A stretch of 64,000 nt of DNA from Epiperipatus broadwayi (GCA_028023455.1 JAQFVV010012506.1:3900714-3964713), one strand, 5' to 3'. Positions 1-14,700 are shown, numbered from the stretch's first letter. The notes: generated by a model not told the origin, from the letters alone. Numbers and translations are program-made.

Positions 1-630
1 CACAAAACCTAAAAATAAAACGGCGTTCATAAATAAGTTTTTTAAAAAAAGCTATTTGTAATTATATATATCCTAGTACAATTTCCAAATTTCTTAATGA
101 TCCAAAGTAATCTTCAACATAACTGGTACATAATTGGATATCAAGGAAATAATTGAAGTCAATTGTTTAATAACAAGAAACCAATCTGTTAATTTACTTA
201 TAATATGTACATATTTTAATGTCACTTCGAGCCATTTTTAGGATGAATAAAATTTAAGTGAAAATACTTGAAATAACTGGTTGATTTGAAAAAGACAGGA
301 CACTAAAGCAGTCAGATAGTAACAAAATTTATCTTTTTTTTTTTCATTGTCTATTATTATTTTTTTGTGTGTAACATTTAAATATATCTTTATGAAAAAA
401 AATATACAACTGAAATCTTTAGAAACTAACTTACAAATTTCTTTTGAATGTTAAAATTTTAAGAATGATGAAAGTTGATTTTAGTATATATGTTTGTTTA
501 TTTATTTTAAAGACATTTTATAGCTTAAACTACTCGAATATGTTGTAATTATAAATATATATAGTTTTTTTTTTTTACTTTTTATTTGATTCACATTTGC
601 ATACAGGTGTACTAAATAATAAAAGTCATT
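1..630. other. AT-rich sequence, no gene seen
   Basis: I see only homopolymer runs and low-complexity AT sequence. No open frame with protein-like composition and no repeat boundary could be supported. Confidence 0.5.
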
Positions 631-744
631 TGTCAATTTAAATTGGAAAGGAATAAATTATATTTCATTGCATAGGAATTGTATAAATGTCAATTTAAAT
701 TGGAAAGCAATAAATTATACTTCATTGCATAGGAATTGTATAAA
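631..744. repeat. 57-bp tandem duplication
   Basis: A unit starting tgtcaatttaaattgg and ending near aggaattgtataa occurs twice head to tail (631-687 and 688-744), differing at only two or three positions. It is a simple local duplication; no coding or structural role is apparent. Confidence 0.85.
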
Positions 745-2540
745 TGTACAAATTTATATAACTGTATTTATAAATATCATTGTTTAATAATTATCTTAGT
801 TCTTCAATTATTATTTTCACAATTTGGCATTTTATTCATGTCCAATAATTTTCATAGGTTAAAATATTTAATATTCCATACTTGTGTGTGTTATACCTTA
901 GTGCCAATATTTCATATGCTAGTCATTATCTTTATTTATATTTCAGTCGATTGATGTTTAAATTTATTTGCTGGTGCAGACATTACTTATTGTTTATTGA
1001 GGTTAAAATTATAGTTAACTTTATTCCACTATTGTGAAGTTTTTATCTTGGTATTGTTAGTTGTAGAATAGCCTTAGTATGTCAGGCCTTATTTATTAGT
1101 TATTATCACTGGATGGAGTGGATAAATTCCCCATCTGTATTGTAGTTATCCATGAGTTGATAGTGCTTATATTTCCAGTGATTGTAATCACATATTCCTA
1201 GGTACCTATTGTTGTTGTTTTCAGTGAGCGTCTCCATATATTTTCCTGATGCACTGAGACAAAAGGTCCAGGCATCCTATTTTGCCTCAAATGTAGGTGT
1301 TATTTTGGAAGCTACCATGCTTTTGATATATTTATGCTAGTTGCAATACAGAGTCCTCTTTTTGGGTCTATCACTCATGAGGTTTAATTAAAACTAAATT
1401 TTCCACCATAGTAGGTGAGGTTGCTTGTATTTTAGTATGTAATGTCAAGATAAGTTTGTTTAAAGGATATGATTCCTTTAGGATGCACTCAATTATGTTA
1501 GTGCTTTAAAGTATAAGAATGTCTGTGTTTTGTGCTATCATGATTTGTAATCATTCACAAACCAACCAACAATATTTTGTAATTGTAAATGTTTGAATTT
1601 ATGAGCATATGGCCAGTAGTATAATCCACAAATGTTATGTATATATTATGATCATCCAGAACTTTTCCAATGTAGGTGTAAATCACTTAGTTATTTTTAA
1701 ATGTTTATTTAGATGATTTAAATTATGTGGGCATTGAATTTATAACTTATGTATGTATAAATGACTTCTAATAAATGGTTCATTCATTGAATTCATTTAA
1801 TATTTACTTAATTCAGTCATTTAGTTATTTTCTACTTTAAAATAGTATTTATATAAAAAATGTCTTAAAGAAATACATTTATAACTTAAATTATTAATGC
1901 AACAAGATATCTCCAACTTATTTATTTATTTGTATATTTATTTAATTTCATAATAGCTTATACAGTTCCTATGTGAATATAAATTGTAAATTATAAGTGT
2001 TACTGCTAAACCTTATACTTAGTTTATATATAGAAAAATTGAGTATTTGCAAAACAAAACTATTATTATGTTTCCCAGATATGTATATATGTATATGTAT
2101 GCTATTATAAATCTAAAGCTGCAATGTTGAAATAAAGCTGTATCATTTATTTTATATAAAAGAATGATTTTGAGTTTTATTTATTTTCTTTTTCTCTATT
2201 TTTAGTACATCAGTTCTACAAGCTAGCAGATATGAAAGTATTAAATTATTGGTAATTTCAATTGAATAGATATATTTTGGATTCAATAAAATTCCTTTTG
2301 TTCCAAATTATATGTGGTATATAATTAATTGTAAGTTAAATTAACCCTGAGAACTAATTAGCAACGTATTCTAGTCAATGCTCTATATTATTAAGTTTGT
2401 CTTATATAGTTAACCGTGGTAATAGTATATTTTAGTATATTCATTTTGAGGCAGTTTATTTTATCTTAATATATGTATAACATGCTATTAAATAGGTATT
2501 ACACTTCTTATCTGTATTATATTTATATTGATTTATATAT
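745..2540. other. Non-coding stretch, possible UTR character
   Basis: No long open frame. Composition between about 1080 and 1700 is less skewed than the flanks, and a canonical AATAAA lies at 2131-2136. This could be part of a long 3' UTR of a gene lying to the left of the window on the + strand, but no coding exon is visible to anchor it, so this is only a weak possibility. Confidence 0.15.
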
Positions 2541-2776
2541 TTTCCATTACAATTGGCCTACCAACATTTAGGGACTTCTTATCCAAATACATTTACATAC
2601 ATACTATTACAATTGGCTTTCTCAATGATTGGGGCCAATTCATCTTTCTTTATATGTGTATTTTCATTTCAGATTATTAAGATTATTTAGAATATTTACA
2701 TTCCATTACAATTGGCACCATCGTTAGGGCTTGGTTAGCTTATGACTGTAGGGGAAGAGACTTTCCATTACAATAT
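2541..2776. repeat. Short dispersed direct repeat (ttccattacaattggc)
   Basis: The 16-mer ttccattacaattggc, or close variants, recurs about every 60-100 bp: near 2542, 2602, 2701 and, shortened, 2763. The sequence between copies differs, so this is a motif cluster rather than a clean tandem array. No function can be assigned. Confidence 0.65.
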
Positions 2777-5700
2777 ATATATACTCTTTATCTCACAACT
2801 AGCAATAACTTGTCAAGTAAAACTTTCTTACCAACAAATATTTTCGCAATCAATGAGTAATTTTAAATGCATTTTAAAATCAACTTATATTACTTACTGC
2901 TCTTTTAACAAACAAAAATATCCCTCCTTCTTCACTTTAGTAGTCAAATGAAAAACAAACATATTCATTAATTTTATATAGTATCAAAATTTGTCATGCA
3001 TTTTTCAATCAATATACAATCAAAATTGGACTTTTAATATCAGGGGCATATTGAGGGCCAAATTCTAAAAAAAAATAAAATCCTGTAATGATCAAAGATG
3101 CACAGATAACATAAAAACTACCCAGGTAATTTGCATACAACTCCACACGCCATTATATGATCAAAAAAAATTCTTTCTATATACCAAAATGCAAAACTTA
3201 TATTTTAATTACCATTGTTGGTTGCAATAAAAGACAAATGCTAGAATAATGAGAAATTATAATTTATTTACATATGTACATAATCACCCAACAAATAATT
3301 ACATAATTGATAGAAACCCTTGGGAAACATCAGTCTATTGATCTTCTTCCAGGACTAAATTCAGTATAATAACATTTAATCATCTATATCTTATCAGCTT
3401 TATTTAACTGCCCTAGCTAGTTTAAAGCAAAATTCATATGCCTAGATATTCATTGCCTCATTATGCACAGACAATATACAGTCCTATACGTTTTAGTTGT
3501 CTGTGGACAGATATAGACTCACTGCACTGACTAACTGTAACTACTAATCTCTATTTATATAACTGATCACAACCCAGTTTTAAGACATTAATCTTACAAG
3601 TTTTAGGGCATGCTAAAATCATTTATATAAATACTATTAGAAGAACTAGTTTAACAAATTCTTTCAGGCTGTCGTGCTGGGAAACCTAATACAGTACTAA
3701 ATAAGGGAAACAAAATATCACAAGCCAGATGCTCTTTAATATCTATTTTTATAATTATCACATAAATATCACTAAATGCCCAGGTAGGACTTATACATCT
3801 ACCTAGCTTTAGTGACTGAAACTTAAGAACTAAATGATAGGAATGGATATCTACCTGATAAATACTGATCAAACTAGGTTTCCAAGTACAAGAGGCAAGA
3901 AAAACATCTGCTCTACACTTGTTTCGTACCATCAAAAATATATATAAATAAATCAGTCTGAAATAATATCACATAAGCTCAAAATATAATTTAGTCAGTT
4001 CAATACTTGGTTATATGATTTGTAAATATTCTCCTTATGCCTGCCTATCCTAAGCCAGTGAGGGTATTTTGCTTAAAACTATAAACTTTTATAACTATAA
4101 AAACAATCATTCTTAATTTATTTAATCTGTCTATGCAACCTTTTATTCATCCAGAGGTTGTTAAATTATTCTAATTTTTAATACATTGCTGACTAATTGA
4201 AATGATCATTATTAACTCTTGTTTTTAAATAATTAATTATAATAACACTACAGAAGCTTTTAAAGTGAATGGTAAGGATTTGCAAGGATTGGCTAGTTGT
4301 TTTATTCTAAATATTTTTTTTTATGTTAGCCACTTGAATCATGGCATATCTAATAAAATTAAGAACTCCATCACCATTCTGATCTCTAAACATATATCTA
4401 TGTCAGATAAATCATAACAATCTAATACAAAAATTTCAGTGGAAATGAAGTGTGTGTGTATATATATATATGAAATTAAATATCTAATGTTAGTGAAATA
4501 AAATCCTAATAGCATACAATTAAAGTTCATACAAATTATCATTTTTATCTTCAATAGTTAATGTTATAAATTCAGGTACCTCTAGACATTTTGCGAAATA
4601 GTAGGTATAAACATAGTTATGTCTGGTATTCTGCAATGCTTCTATGACATTATTCTTGTTGATTGACACAGTCTCTATTAATGTGCACTTCTGTTGATTT
4701 TGGCTTTTCTATTTTACTCAATGGGCAGAATATATGTTTCTCCCACTGAATGATGGCTGATCTCTTCCCCACAACTATAGGTCACAGTTCACATATAATC
4801 TGTACACAATGATCAATTGATTGGTTTTACATTATTTTATGGCATCTCCTCAGCACTTTATGATGGACTTAAGTGTGCACTCAGTCAGCTTGGTCAGTGT
4901 GGAGCAGACAGTGTGCTTCTGTACTTTTTCTGATACAAAGTCAATTGCAATATTTTAACTGTGACTTTGATAAGTAAGATAGAATGAGTCAAACAAAAGT
5001 ATAATAAAAGCATAATCATGATCTTCTGAGACTCTCTTTATAGTTCACTGAGCTGCCTTATCTGTTTTCATCATGTTTGGTCCTAAACTTCAGTGTGGTC
5101 TATTTCTTACTGACAAATCACAAATTTCAGAAGAAATGGTTTTAAAAAGGGATTACAATTTAACAACAGATAATATTCTGGTTAGATAACATAAGATATT
5201 AATCTCTTATTGGCTGGTCTTATTGTATAGAACTTAATTACTTGTATAAAAATAATGTCATTTACACCCACCTAATTGTAATATAACTTAACAATTGGTA
5301 ATTAATAAAACATTTTATAAATTTTGTTTAAATTACTTACAATCCATTTAGAATTAATGAGGCATAATATATTTATCCTTGCATACTTATATATACATTC
5401 TTTCCATTTAGTAAAAATGTTGTAATAGCTTTCATTTAAAAATCTTAATAAATGTTTGAAGCATGTGTATATCTCTTCAATATATGATATACATGGGCAG
5501 ACAAAAATAATCATACACTAGAGTTGAGTGTTGTGATGTCTATGCAAACCAATCCATGAAACACAAAAATGTCTACTCATACAACACCCTGGTCCATTAT
5601 TGTATTTATTTGATATTTTGGAACAATGTTTTTTTAAACTTCTTTCTGAAATGTGCCATCATATTGTCTAATTGTAACCCTCCATTGTATTTTATTTTCA

Positions 5701-7904
5701 GCCACATCATTTCAATGAAAGCAATATTGCACTTTAAATTGTGAGATAATCTTTATAAGATAAACAAAGTTTGCCATGAAAACTATGCTTATGTTGACTA
5801 CAATTTTTAGAAAACCTTGTATTATTTCTTTACTTCTTAGTCCCAATTCATCAAAGATGTGATTTTATAACAGTAGATTCTATAATACCACACCCAAAAT
5901 TAAAAATAATTTAGTTTCAATAGTTACATCATTCCATTGTTCTATCTTTTAATTTATTAAAAGCAGCAGATATATTTTTTTCCAAATCTAAATTTATAGA
6001 TAGTAATGGATATATCATTAAAAGTCATTATCTCAGTTCTTTTATCATTATTCAAAAAATGATCAAAATACACTTTTCATATGCTTAAATATTATCATCG
6101 CATGTGAGTATCATCAATGGACTTAATAAGACTACATAGTTTTTCAGGCCCATATCTTATTTCCATTGGTTATATATACATATAAACAATATGAAAATAA
6201 AACTAGATGACCATAACCATAGACACTTGAGATGGATATGAGGATTGAAACTTTTAACATCAATACACCGTTTACTTTTTTCACCTTTTTTTAAAATAAA
6301 AAATAATTTACTTAGTAATACTTTGGAATTCCCCCACTTGTTTATTCATATTGAAACAGTCGGATCTGTCTATCCTTCTGTTTCACCTACTATATACTAT
6401 AATAGTATTTATTTATGTATACCTATACCAAAATCCCTGTATATTAGACTAATTTTAAAATTAATAATCATAGTTGTGTATGTGTGCATGTATTTTAGCA
6501 TACAGTATAGAAAACGTATGCATATATGTAAGAAATCAGTTAATACGCACATGTATATTGCTAGTGGTTAAATAAATGTAAACATGCTATGTATGTGTAC
6601 CCAGAACCTACATATATGCAGGAAAGAAATAATGTTATAAGTTTAAAACATTAGAAAATTCTTTATTTAAAATATTATAAAATTAATATTTGAAATTATA
6701 TTTCTGCATATAGCAATAAATTATTTAAATGCATTAAATATATAATAAAATGTTTATAGAGTTTTAGATTTGTTTTTCGAAAAAGCTATTTTAGTTAAAT
6801 TAATCCATCTCACTGTATTCTGACCTACTTAAAATTTTAAGAATAAAAATAGATTTTAAAACAACTATGAATAAATTAACCTGGCCAATATTGAGGGACT
6901 CTCCTGTAAAAAAAAAATCGATAACAGAAGGAATCCCAGATTTTCAAGAATATAGTGAATTAATTAAAAAAACAGATCTGAAACTACCAACAAAGTAAAA
7001 GAGAGGGGAGAGGGGGGTGAGCTAGTATATAAACTTACTGCAGCCATTTTGAAACACTCTATTATTTTAAGTGAAATCTTATTGAGTATTTGTAAAATTG
7101 TTAATTATGATAATGATGGGGTAGAAAGACAATTACTTGCTTTTGAGTCTGGAAGATAGACTACAGAATGCAGAGGAAGAAGAACCCATAGCCGATGCTA
7201 TCCAAAGAAGCACTGAAGATGAAGCCAACTTGCCATAGCAAAGAAATTATAGCGGTAATAGATCTCTACAAATCTAACACAAACTTTTAAACTAACCTTC
7301 ATAATTTCTAAAGCTAGCTAAGCATACTAACAATGGTCAATATAATCTAATGTATTCTAAATTTCTGAATATTAATTCCTAAATTAAAAATGTAACTTTT
7401 ATTTTCTTTTATTTAAATTGTAAGTTTTTCCTGATTTCAACTGACATATATGATTACATATTTGAATTACCTTAGCCTAATAATATTTGTTTTTATTGAT
7501 AATTTTCGTAAATGAATTCAAATGATATTAAACTGAATTAATCTAATTTACGCTATTTTATTTCATTCCTTTTAAACTAAGCAAATAAAGCCAAATTTTA
7601 GATTTCACTTACCTGAAATCTTATTTCTAAATTTTTCTTTATTAAATCTATGACCATATTATTTTCTTTTCAATTATGTATTTGTTTATGCTGTGTTTGT
7701 TCAGAATGGAGTTTACTCATAATTAAATGATTAGATATTCTCACATGTATGTAATTTTGTGTTTATTAATGCAAAACAAAACTCCTTCTGAAATGGATAA
7801 AATAAATCTTATTTGAGATATAATTAAAAGCTTATAAATGCTTTAAGATAGGTTTGCTTTAAATGAAATATTTAATTAATATTTAGCTGAAGTGATGAAA
7901 TATG
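2777..7904. other. No recognisable gene
   Basis: Several short open frames occur (for example 3651-3935 minus, 6245-6571 plus), but their translations are rich in Ile, Tyr, Phe and Cys in the way of random AT-rich frames. Two stretches (about 3300-4080 and 4600-5110) have more balanced composition and could be UTR, non-coding RNA or old repeat, but nothing fixes a strand or a boundary. Confidence 0.4.
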
Positions 7905-7999
7905 GCATAAAGCTAGGTCAGCATGACTGCCTTGCACTTGCAGGCAGTTGCCTGGGTTGCGGGTTCACATCCCGGCCAATGCTATGACACTTAAAAAAA
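7905..7999 (+). repeat. tRNA-derived SINE fragment
   Basis: At 7959-7975 there is a tRNA T-arm-like hairpin: four consecutive pairs (cggg with cccg) around a 7-nt ttcacat loop, matching the pol III B-box pattern GGTTCRANNCC closely. Upstream, ctaggtcagcatgactgcc resembles a D-arm/A-box. A short A-run follows (7984-7989). I could not fold a complete anticodon arm or acceptor stem, so it is not a functional tRNA. No clear target duplication was found. A SINE head or degraded tRNA pseudogene is the best reading. Confidence 0.5.
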
Positions 8000-8272
8000 G
8001 CTAGAATTTAATATTGTAATTATCCAAAATATACTGTAGTCCTTCTTAGCATTATATAAATGCCTATATAGCTGGCATAGCAAATTAGATTCATAAGTTT
8101 TCCTTAATAGCATAGTCATAGATGCTAGATTATGAACTGATTTACAGTAGTTTCATGGAAGGAAACTATTGTTTTGCATCATAATTTATTATATAATGAT
8201 TTAGTCAACAGGGCGAGTGTGTCCTTAGGAAACACATCAGTGTATATACTCCCTGCTGTATATTTCATGCTT

Positions 8273-8365
8273 CCAATGGGCATAGGTTTTAAGGGCCATC
8301 CCATTCTTTAGTTCAGACTATTTCTTATCCAAATGGGCATAGATTTTAAGGGCCACTCCATTCTT
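8273..8365. repeat. Direct repeat of a 36-bp unit
   Basis: The unit beginning ccaatgggcataggttttaa and ending ccattctt occurs at 8273-8308 and again, slightly diverged, at 8329-8365, separated by 20 bp. It lies in a less AT-biased patch (about 8200-8570) that may be an unclassified interspersed repeat. Confidence 0.75.
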
Positions 8366-8565
8366 CATATTTAGGATTGGAACATGAGGATCCAGAATAT
8401 TATATTAGTTGTTCGATCACTCAGAATAAAAGGTCTTTTTTACAGCAATGGGTATGGTGTTTAGGAAACCAGTTACTCGGTAACAAATCCTGTGAGCAAG
8501 CACACATTCGAGATGCACAGACTCAGATTGTATACTTTTTAAGTGCCTTGATATCTGAAGTCTGA

Positions 8566-10402
8566 CTGCCTATCATCAGTTCATCCCACCATAATAATTT
8601 ATATTTCAGCATTGATCTGAAACAGAATCTAATTTTATAGGAATATAAGCTATATAGAGAATATGTTAAATGATATGCGTTAAATAAAATATTATTTAGA
8701 AATAATGATAATCACTTCTACTAGCTGCATAAAGCAAATTTAAATCCAAATATATAGCATAAACTAGGCATAGATTTTCATGAGAAAATTAAATCAATTT
8801 GTAATATCATAATTATAAGTCTCATGAAAATGTAACTTGGTAAATTATATATCTTCATTACCTGTGAGTAATATATATATAACAAGCAAAATTAAATTAA
8901 ATAGTTTGTAAATTGTAAACCAACATCCCCTGTGAGTGATATGAAATGCTATATTTGTAAATCATAACTGCTTGTATCCCTAGAATCAACACCTGGGAGT
9001 GAGACAATATATGTAATCTTATTGTAATTTTATTATTTTCTTTCATTTATTTTATCATTTAAATTTTGGTTTTTATTAAATTTATTTAAATTTTAACTTA
9101 TGCTTAGTGTCTCAATTTTTCTCATTGTTAATTAATTAACTATTAGTATTTAGTTATCATAAATCACAATCCAAATTTAATAATGTCGGTCAGGCTACAC
9201 CTATATAGCTATACTTTGAAATATGTCAATTTCTCATAGTCTCATGTTTTACTGATGTGCTACTGCCGGCACATGATTGAAGGAAGGTGCTGTGGCCTCA
9301 TAAATGTCATCCATAGGGTAGTAAATCTTGGAACATTAGTAAAGGAACTGGGGTGAGATTGGATTCGAGGTCTCAACAACCCCATCTCGATAAGTCTTGG
9401 AATAATTTACTAAAACTCTAGATTTTGTTGCGCAAATGTACAAATATGACCATTACAATATTAATAAAAGAAGCAGACTATATGCTTTTCCCCCTGCTTG
9501 ATTTAATAAAAGAATAATCTGATCTAAAGAGTCATAAATAAGTGAATTCAAATTGTGATAAAAAATATATATATAAAAAGCTCTGATGAAATTCTAGCAA
9601 AAAGTGATGTTGAATTGTCAATAAAATAAGACATTACAAGTTTTTAATTTCACTAGTTTTCTGTCTCCTTAATGTTTCACGTAAATTTTTTAAGGAACTC
9701 CAGAATATCACAGATGTTGCTATTGAACCTAAAAAATTTATAGAGTAGGCAGATACGCGCTGTTAAGATCCCACTTTATTTTATATTTAGACCATTAGCC
9801 CAAGTCACTAGCTCAGTGGAGATGCAGAGATAATAATATATAACTTGTTTAAAATATAACTTTGTTTAATTTATATCTTAAATATAAAAAAATAAAAGCC
9901 ACAGCCAGTAATTAACACACAAAGAATATTTATTTACACACATATATAATCATTTTAAATCTGAGGAATAACATTTATTATTTTAGATTTTAATACTCTT
10001 TTAATTTAAATTATTATTTAAAAATTTAAATCATCCACACAGATGAATTTTATATTTATTTTAAGATTGTCAAGTATGAATAAACTACATAGATTTGCAT
10101 TTGAAAAGAAAATATTCTATCCCTTATTTAACCCTAGGCCAAAAGTTTGCAGTCAAACCGGCGTCAATCCATCTGATACATTGATGTATTCAATGTAGCA
10201 TGAAAATATGACAGCACAAACTACCATAAGTCAGGAATGTACATCTGAACAGTATGGTTAGAGAAGACATTGACTCTCAACCAAACAGGAATGCTACATC
10301 TGTCGGCAAGAACAATAAAAAAAAAACTCCATAGGAAGGGACTGCATTTTTATCTTACTATCCTCTTCCATAGGCAAAGAGGAGGTGTGTGGCATAGAAT
10401 GG
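8566..10402. other. No recognisable gene
   Basis: AT-rich sequence without protein-like open frames. A patch near 9260-9420 has balanced composition and partial internal symmetry (repeated tcttggaa; ggggtgagat facing atctcg) and may be an old repeat, but I could not define its ends. Confidence 0.4.
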
Positions 10403-10486
10403 AGATCCTGCACATAGCGAACCACATACTACATCTACTAATTAAGATCCTGCATGTAGCAAACCTCATACTACATCTACTAATTA
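10403..10486. repeat. 42-bp tandem duplication
   Basis: Two adjacent 42-bp units (10403-10444 and 10445-10486) start agatcctgca and end ctactaatta, with about five differences. Because 42 is a multiple of three, the small open frame across it encodes a repeated peptide, but there is no sign that the frame is used. Confidence 0.8.
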
Positions 10487-11185
10487 CACCAATATATCCA
10501 ATCCATTGACCTAATTTAACTACGAAATAAATAACCTAAGATTACTCTCCCCTAATTAATTAATATAACTTTACAAATCTATACAGCCATTCATGCCCAA
10601 CTTAAATTTAACATTTATATTAGTTCGCACAGATGAACTTATAAAAGTTTGTTTTTTAATGTTCAGCATAGATTGACTACATAGATTACATGCTCAAAAA
10701 CATTTCAAAATAAACATAAATGATCAAAATATAAAGTCATTGATGTAATTGCAGAGGGAATTCACAAGAAACCCAATGGCATTCATCATAAGATGCCACA
10801 TTGACACCAATAACTAAAAAGACATCCAAATAAATACATTTTAGATATTCAATGTAAGATATCATTATTTACCGAATGTCTATATATTTTAATCAAATAT
10901 GAAAACAAAAACATAATTAAACATGAACGAATCTATGCAAGCATCAATACTCAACTTAAATTTAATGCATTTAAATAATTTATACAAATAAATATTAATA
11001 GAAATAAAAAAAGTAAAAATGGAAATGATTTTTTTTTTTTTACTTAAATGTATAAAATCTAAACATTAATTATCAATTTGAAATTTGAAAGTCAGATAAG
11101 AGTTCATTTTAAAATTTAGGTTCTGAATATTAAAAGCTTGAATGAAAGTTCTTAATTATTTTTAAATTTTATAGTTCATGTCTTA

Positions 11186-11586
11186 CAGAAGGAGAATCAC
11201 GGTTCCTGGTGCCAATTCCTGTGATGTCTCTATTTGAAGTCTGGTCTGTTGTTCTGGAGGAGGCCTTAGCTGGTTCAATCCTGGTATTAGTCATTTTATT
11301 TGAAATAAGCGAGAGAGCGACAAGTGCGTCTTATCGTCCTTCTCACGAAAACAATCAATCTGGAACTCCTTTTAATTTTAATATTTTTCCTTTTATAGTA
11401 CTCCTCTGGATTCATTAAACATCGTTTCCTGTTGCAATAATTTCCATTATGGTCCGGGCCTTCATTGCTGCTTCTATATTGGACATCTAATTTATTTTTC
11501 ATTCTCTTATCTATATCTTTCAACTGACCTTTTTTTCTATAAGAGCCCCAAGGGCTAGTTTGCTTTTCAATTAATTTATAAAACAA
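11186..11586 (-). pseudogene. Unassigned coding-like relic
   Basis: On the minus strand a 96-codon open frame (11586-11296) has an unusually hydrophilic, protein-like translation with many Lys, Arg, Asp, Asn and Gln, including the run SPWGSYRKKGQLKD near its start. Downstream, two overlapping frames remain open and hydrophilic to about 11186, as if one coding region had been broken by indels. The local composition is less AT-rich than the flanks. A 12-bp inverted pair (ttcgcacagatg at about 10623, catctgtgcgaa at about 11691) brackets the area. I do not recognise the protein; a decayed transposon ORF or an isolated host exon are both possible. Confidence 0.22.
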
Positions 11587-11703
11587 TCATTTCCATTTAC
11601 AAAAATATTTTATCTTTAGATCTTATACTTTTAAAAAAAAAAAGTACGTTCTAATATATTTTTTTAAAAAGAAAATAATTTTTAAAGTTTTGCATCTGTG
11701 CGA

Positions 11704-14700
11704 ATATATATATATGGGGGTACCTATATACGTATACATGTTTAACAACTCTTTAATTTTTTTAACTTTTATTTATGAACTTAGGAAAAAATTTATTTAA
11801 ATTTTAAATTAAGTAACGGCATAAACCGTTACACTATAGAGATTTCTTTTCCCCCAAAAAGCTTTGTAGTAAAGACATAAAAGAGAAAAAAAGGATTTTG
11901 ATGACATCATAATTGATAACAATAATCTTCCTAAGATCTAGATATTGAATATGTATTGAAATCTCTAATAAATAATTATGCAAAAAAAAAAAAAATTACT
12001 CAGTCATGAATGTGTTGTAGAAATTTTGTGATCCAAAAACAGTCTTTAAAATACAAAAAAAAAAAAGATCAAATCATAAATTCAAATTATAAACAAAAAT
12101 ATTGCAAATACTTGAGCAATAATTTGAATAGTTAGTTGAAAAGCATTGAAAGTCATTTGAATGTTTGTGCTATTTTCAGGACCTGCTTGAGGATATCATA
12201 AGAAAATGTATAGAGATTTGAAGTTGCATTGCCAAATGTAAAATTGACACTGAAAAAAAGCAAGTTAAAAGCACAAAACTGATATACATGATTATGAACT
12301 TTGTGAGGCAATATGAGACTTTAAAACTACTTTCAGAAATATGATGAAATTCTGAGAGATCCTAGTTAGATATAGCTTAGATAAAATACAAGATCCATTT
12401 TAACTAAGTGAAAAAGTAAAAAGATCTTCAAATTGAAAATGAGTCACACATTTTGATTGAAAAAAAATAAGTGTACAGTTATTTGGTATGAATTCCCTCA
12501 TTTTTTATTAGTAAAGTCTTCTAATTTTATTGAAAATTGAAACTAATTTAACTATTTCACTTCCAAAAAGATGGCAAAAAATCCTTAAAAAATTATGAGA
12601 TGATTTCCTAAAAAAAAAAAATTGCAAATAAAATATGTTATAGTAACTGCATTTCATTAAAACTTAAACAAATAAGAACAATAAAAGAAAATCAATAGAA
12701 AGACGATTCAAATTTTATGATCCAGAAACTATTTTCTTCACAATTATTTTTTAGCTATTGTGAATCAAAGAGCAACGTTTTTCTAAATTTGATTTTTATA
12801 TAACATATCAACACTAAACAGTATAAACAAATTGATAAAAACTATATAAATTTATATATTATTTTAATAAAAGAAAAACAATATGATGTAAATAAAAGTG
12901 AAATTAAAATATTTGATGACATTGTTTGTGTAAATTCATCAATTCCATTACAATATTTAAGTATGGCATATAAAATTAAGGATTTATTTCCATATTTGTA
13001 TATGGCTTTAAAGATCTTATTGTAACTCTTCCAATTGCTACTGTTCTATAAAGCAGTTTTTCTAAATTAAAATTATTAAAAAAAAATTAACTAAGAATTT
13101 CTATAACTCAGTGCTATAGCCCATGGGGACTGGAGATTTATATAACTTTATTTACTAAATAAGTGCTATTGGACCTACTAGCCCACTGAAGGTCAAGCTA
13201 TAATAAAATTTTAATCAAAGTTTGGTTTAAGGGGTTTATTAGCAGTAAGTTTTTATGGGTCTAGAGTTACAATAATGAATATAGAGCTCTGGAAATATAA
13301 TATTACCCTGTCAAGGCTTATAAGTTAACAACATATATTTGCACATTATATCTACTATAGCTAGGTTTTAATACTTCCATAAATAATATAAGATCTAGAC
13401 AATCTGTATAAAGCCTTATGATCTATTTGTTACCCACAGAATAGATTTTTCTGAAACACTATTTCCAATTTAATGGATGTAGAGAACCTTGGATGAAAAG
13501 TTGAGATCAATCCTAGTCTTACTTAGATCATATTGTTTTCATGTTCTCCAGAGTATTCTTTACTAGGGAATGGAAAATATTTAAACTACTACTACACATT
13601 ACAATACCACTAATTATATATAATTCCTTATGACATACATTAATGCCATTCAAAAAAGTATGTTAACAAAGTTTTTTACTGAAGAAATTAAAAAAAAAAA
13701 AAGCATTATAATATAACAAGTAAATAGAAAAATGAACCAGCACATTTAACATGTGAATATATTTGTGTTTTACAGACTGGCTTGTATAGTCATCACAAAA
13801 CCCAGAATTTAAGAATGGCATTTATTATTATTATTGCTAGGTACATATTCTATTGTTCTATAGAGCTCTTTAATTCAGCATATTTCAGCCTCTTATTACT
13901 AATCAAGAATTATTTTCAAATCTATCAACTCTAACATTCTGTAATTTGCTAGTAATGATAATTTACTTACATTACTTTTAGCACTTTTATGATTTACATA
14001 TACACAATATTATTTACTCTTTAAGCGGACATAACACTCAAGAAAGATTGTCTAATTTAACATTACTATCTATTGAACATAAAATATTAACCGTGAGTTC
14101 CAGTTTTCTGCTGCATTAAACCAAGGACATAAATAACTGAGTTTGCAGAACAAAAGAAATATTTTTTTAAATTAATTAATTATACTTCACAATAGATTAT
14201 GAGATAATTAACATATAAATCTTAATTGCATTAATATTTATTTATTACCAACATCTAAAATAGAAATAATATTTTATTAGATTTCCACTAAGCTTAAGTT
14301 GTGCATGAAATAGAAAAATAAATTCTGTTTCTAATAAGATGTTTAATCTCAGGTACCCAAATTCTAAGGGTGGCTCTGAATATCAACTTTGAATGCGAAC
14401 AATCAAACAGTTACTAGCGTAATTCTTAAGATAACGTTTATAAAAGAAATAATCTGATTATATAAAACAAGAAAAGATTTAATTAATTTTAAAGCAAATT
14501 AATTTATAAATATTTAATTTTATATATAAAAAAATCTGAATAGTTTCTCTTGTCTAATCTATCTGCATGCCATTATTGCAACTAATTTTATCATCATATT
14601 ACGAGTGTAAAAAATGACTATAATTACACTTTTATTTACAAATGTCTAATTTACTTCCCCACAACATTGACATGATCCACTGTAGATAAATACATTAATG

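Noticed and set aside
7146-7238. Possible terminal coding exon (acceptor-like ttttgag, then an acidic frame to TAG)
   Set aside because: About 30 codons of Glu/Asp-rich sequence with a plausible stop, but the acceptor is weak, no partner exon is visible and the length is well within chance.
7959-7975. Functional tRNA gene
   Set aside because: Only the T-arm folds; acceptor and anticodon stems do not pair, so it is better explained as a SINE or tRNA pseudogene.
8377-8565. 62-codon + strand ORF with mixed, protein-like composition
   Set aside because: No domain recognised, no splice context, and it lies in a patch that appears to be repeat-derived.
10270-10509. 79-codon ORF with repeated HILHLL-type peptide
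   Set aside because: The repetition comes from the 42-bp DNA tandem duplication; nothing suggests translation.
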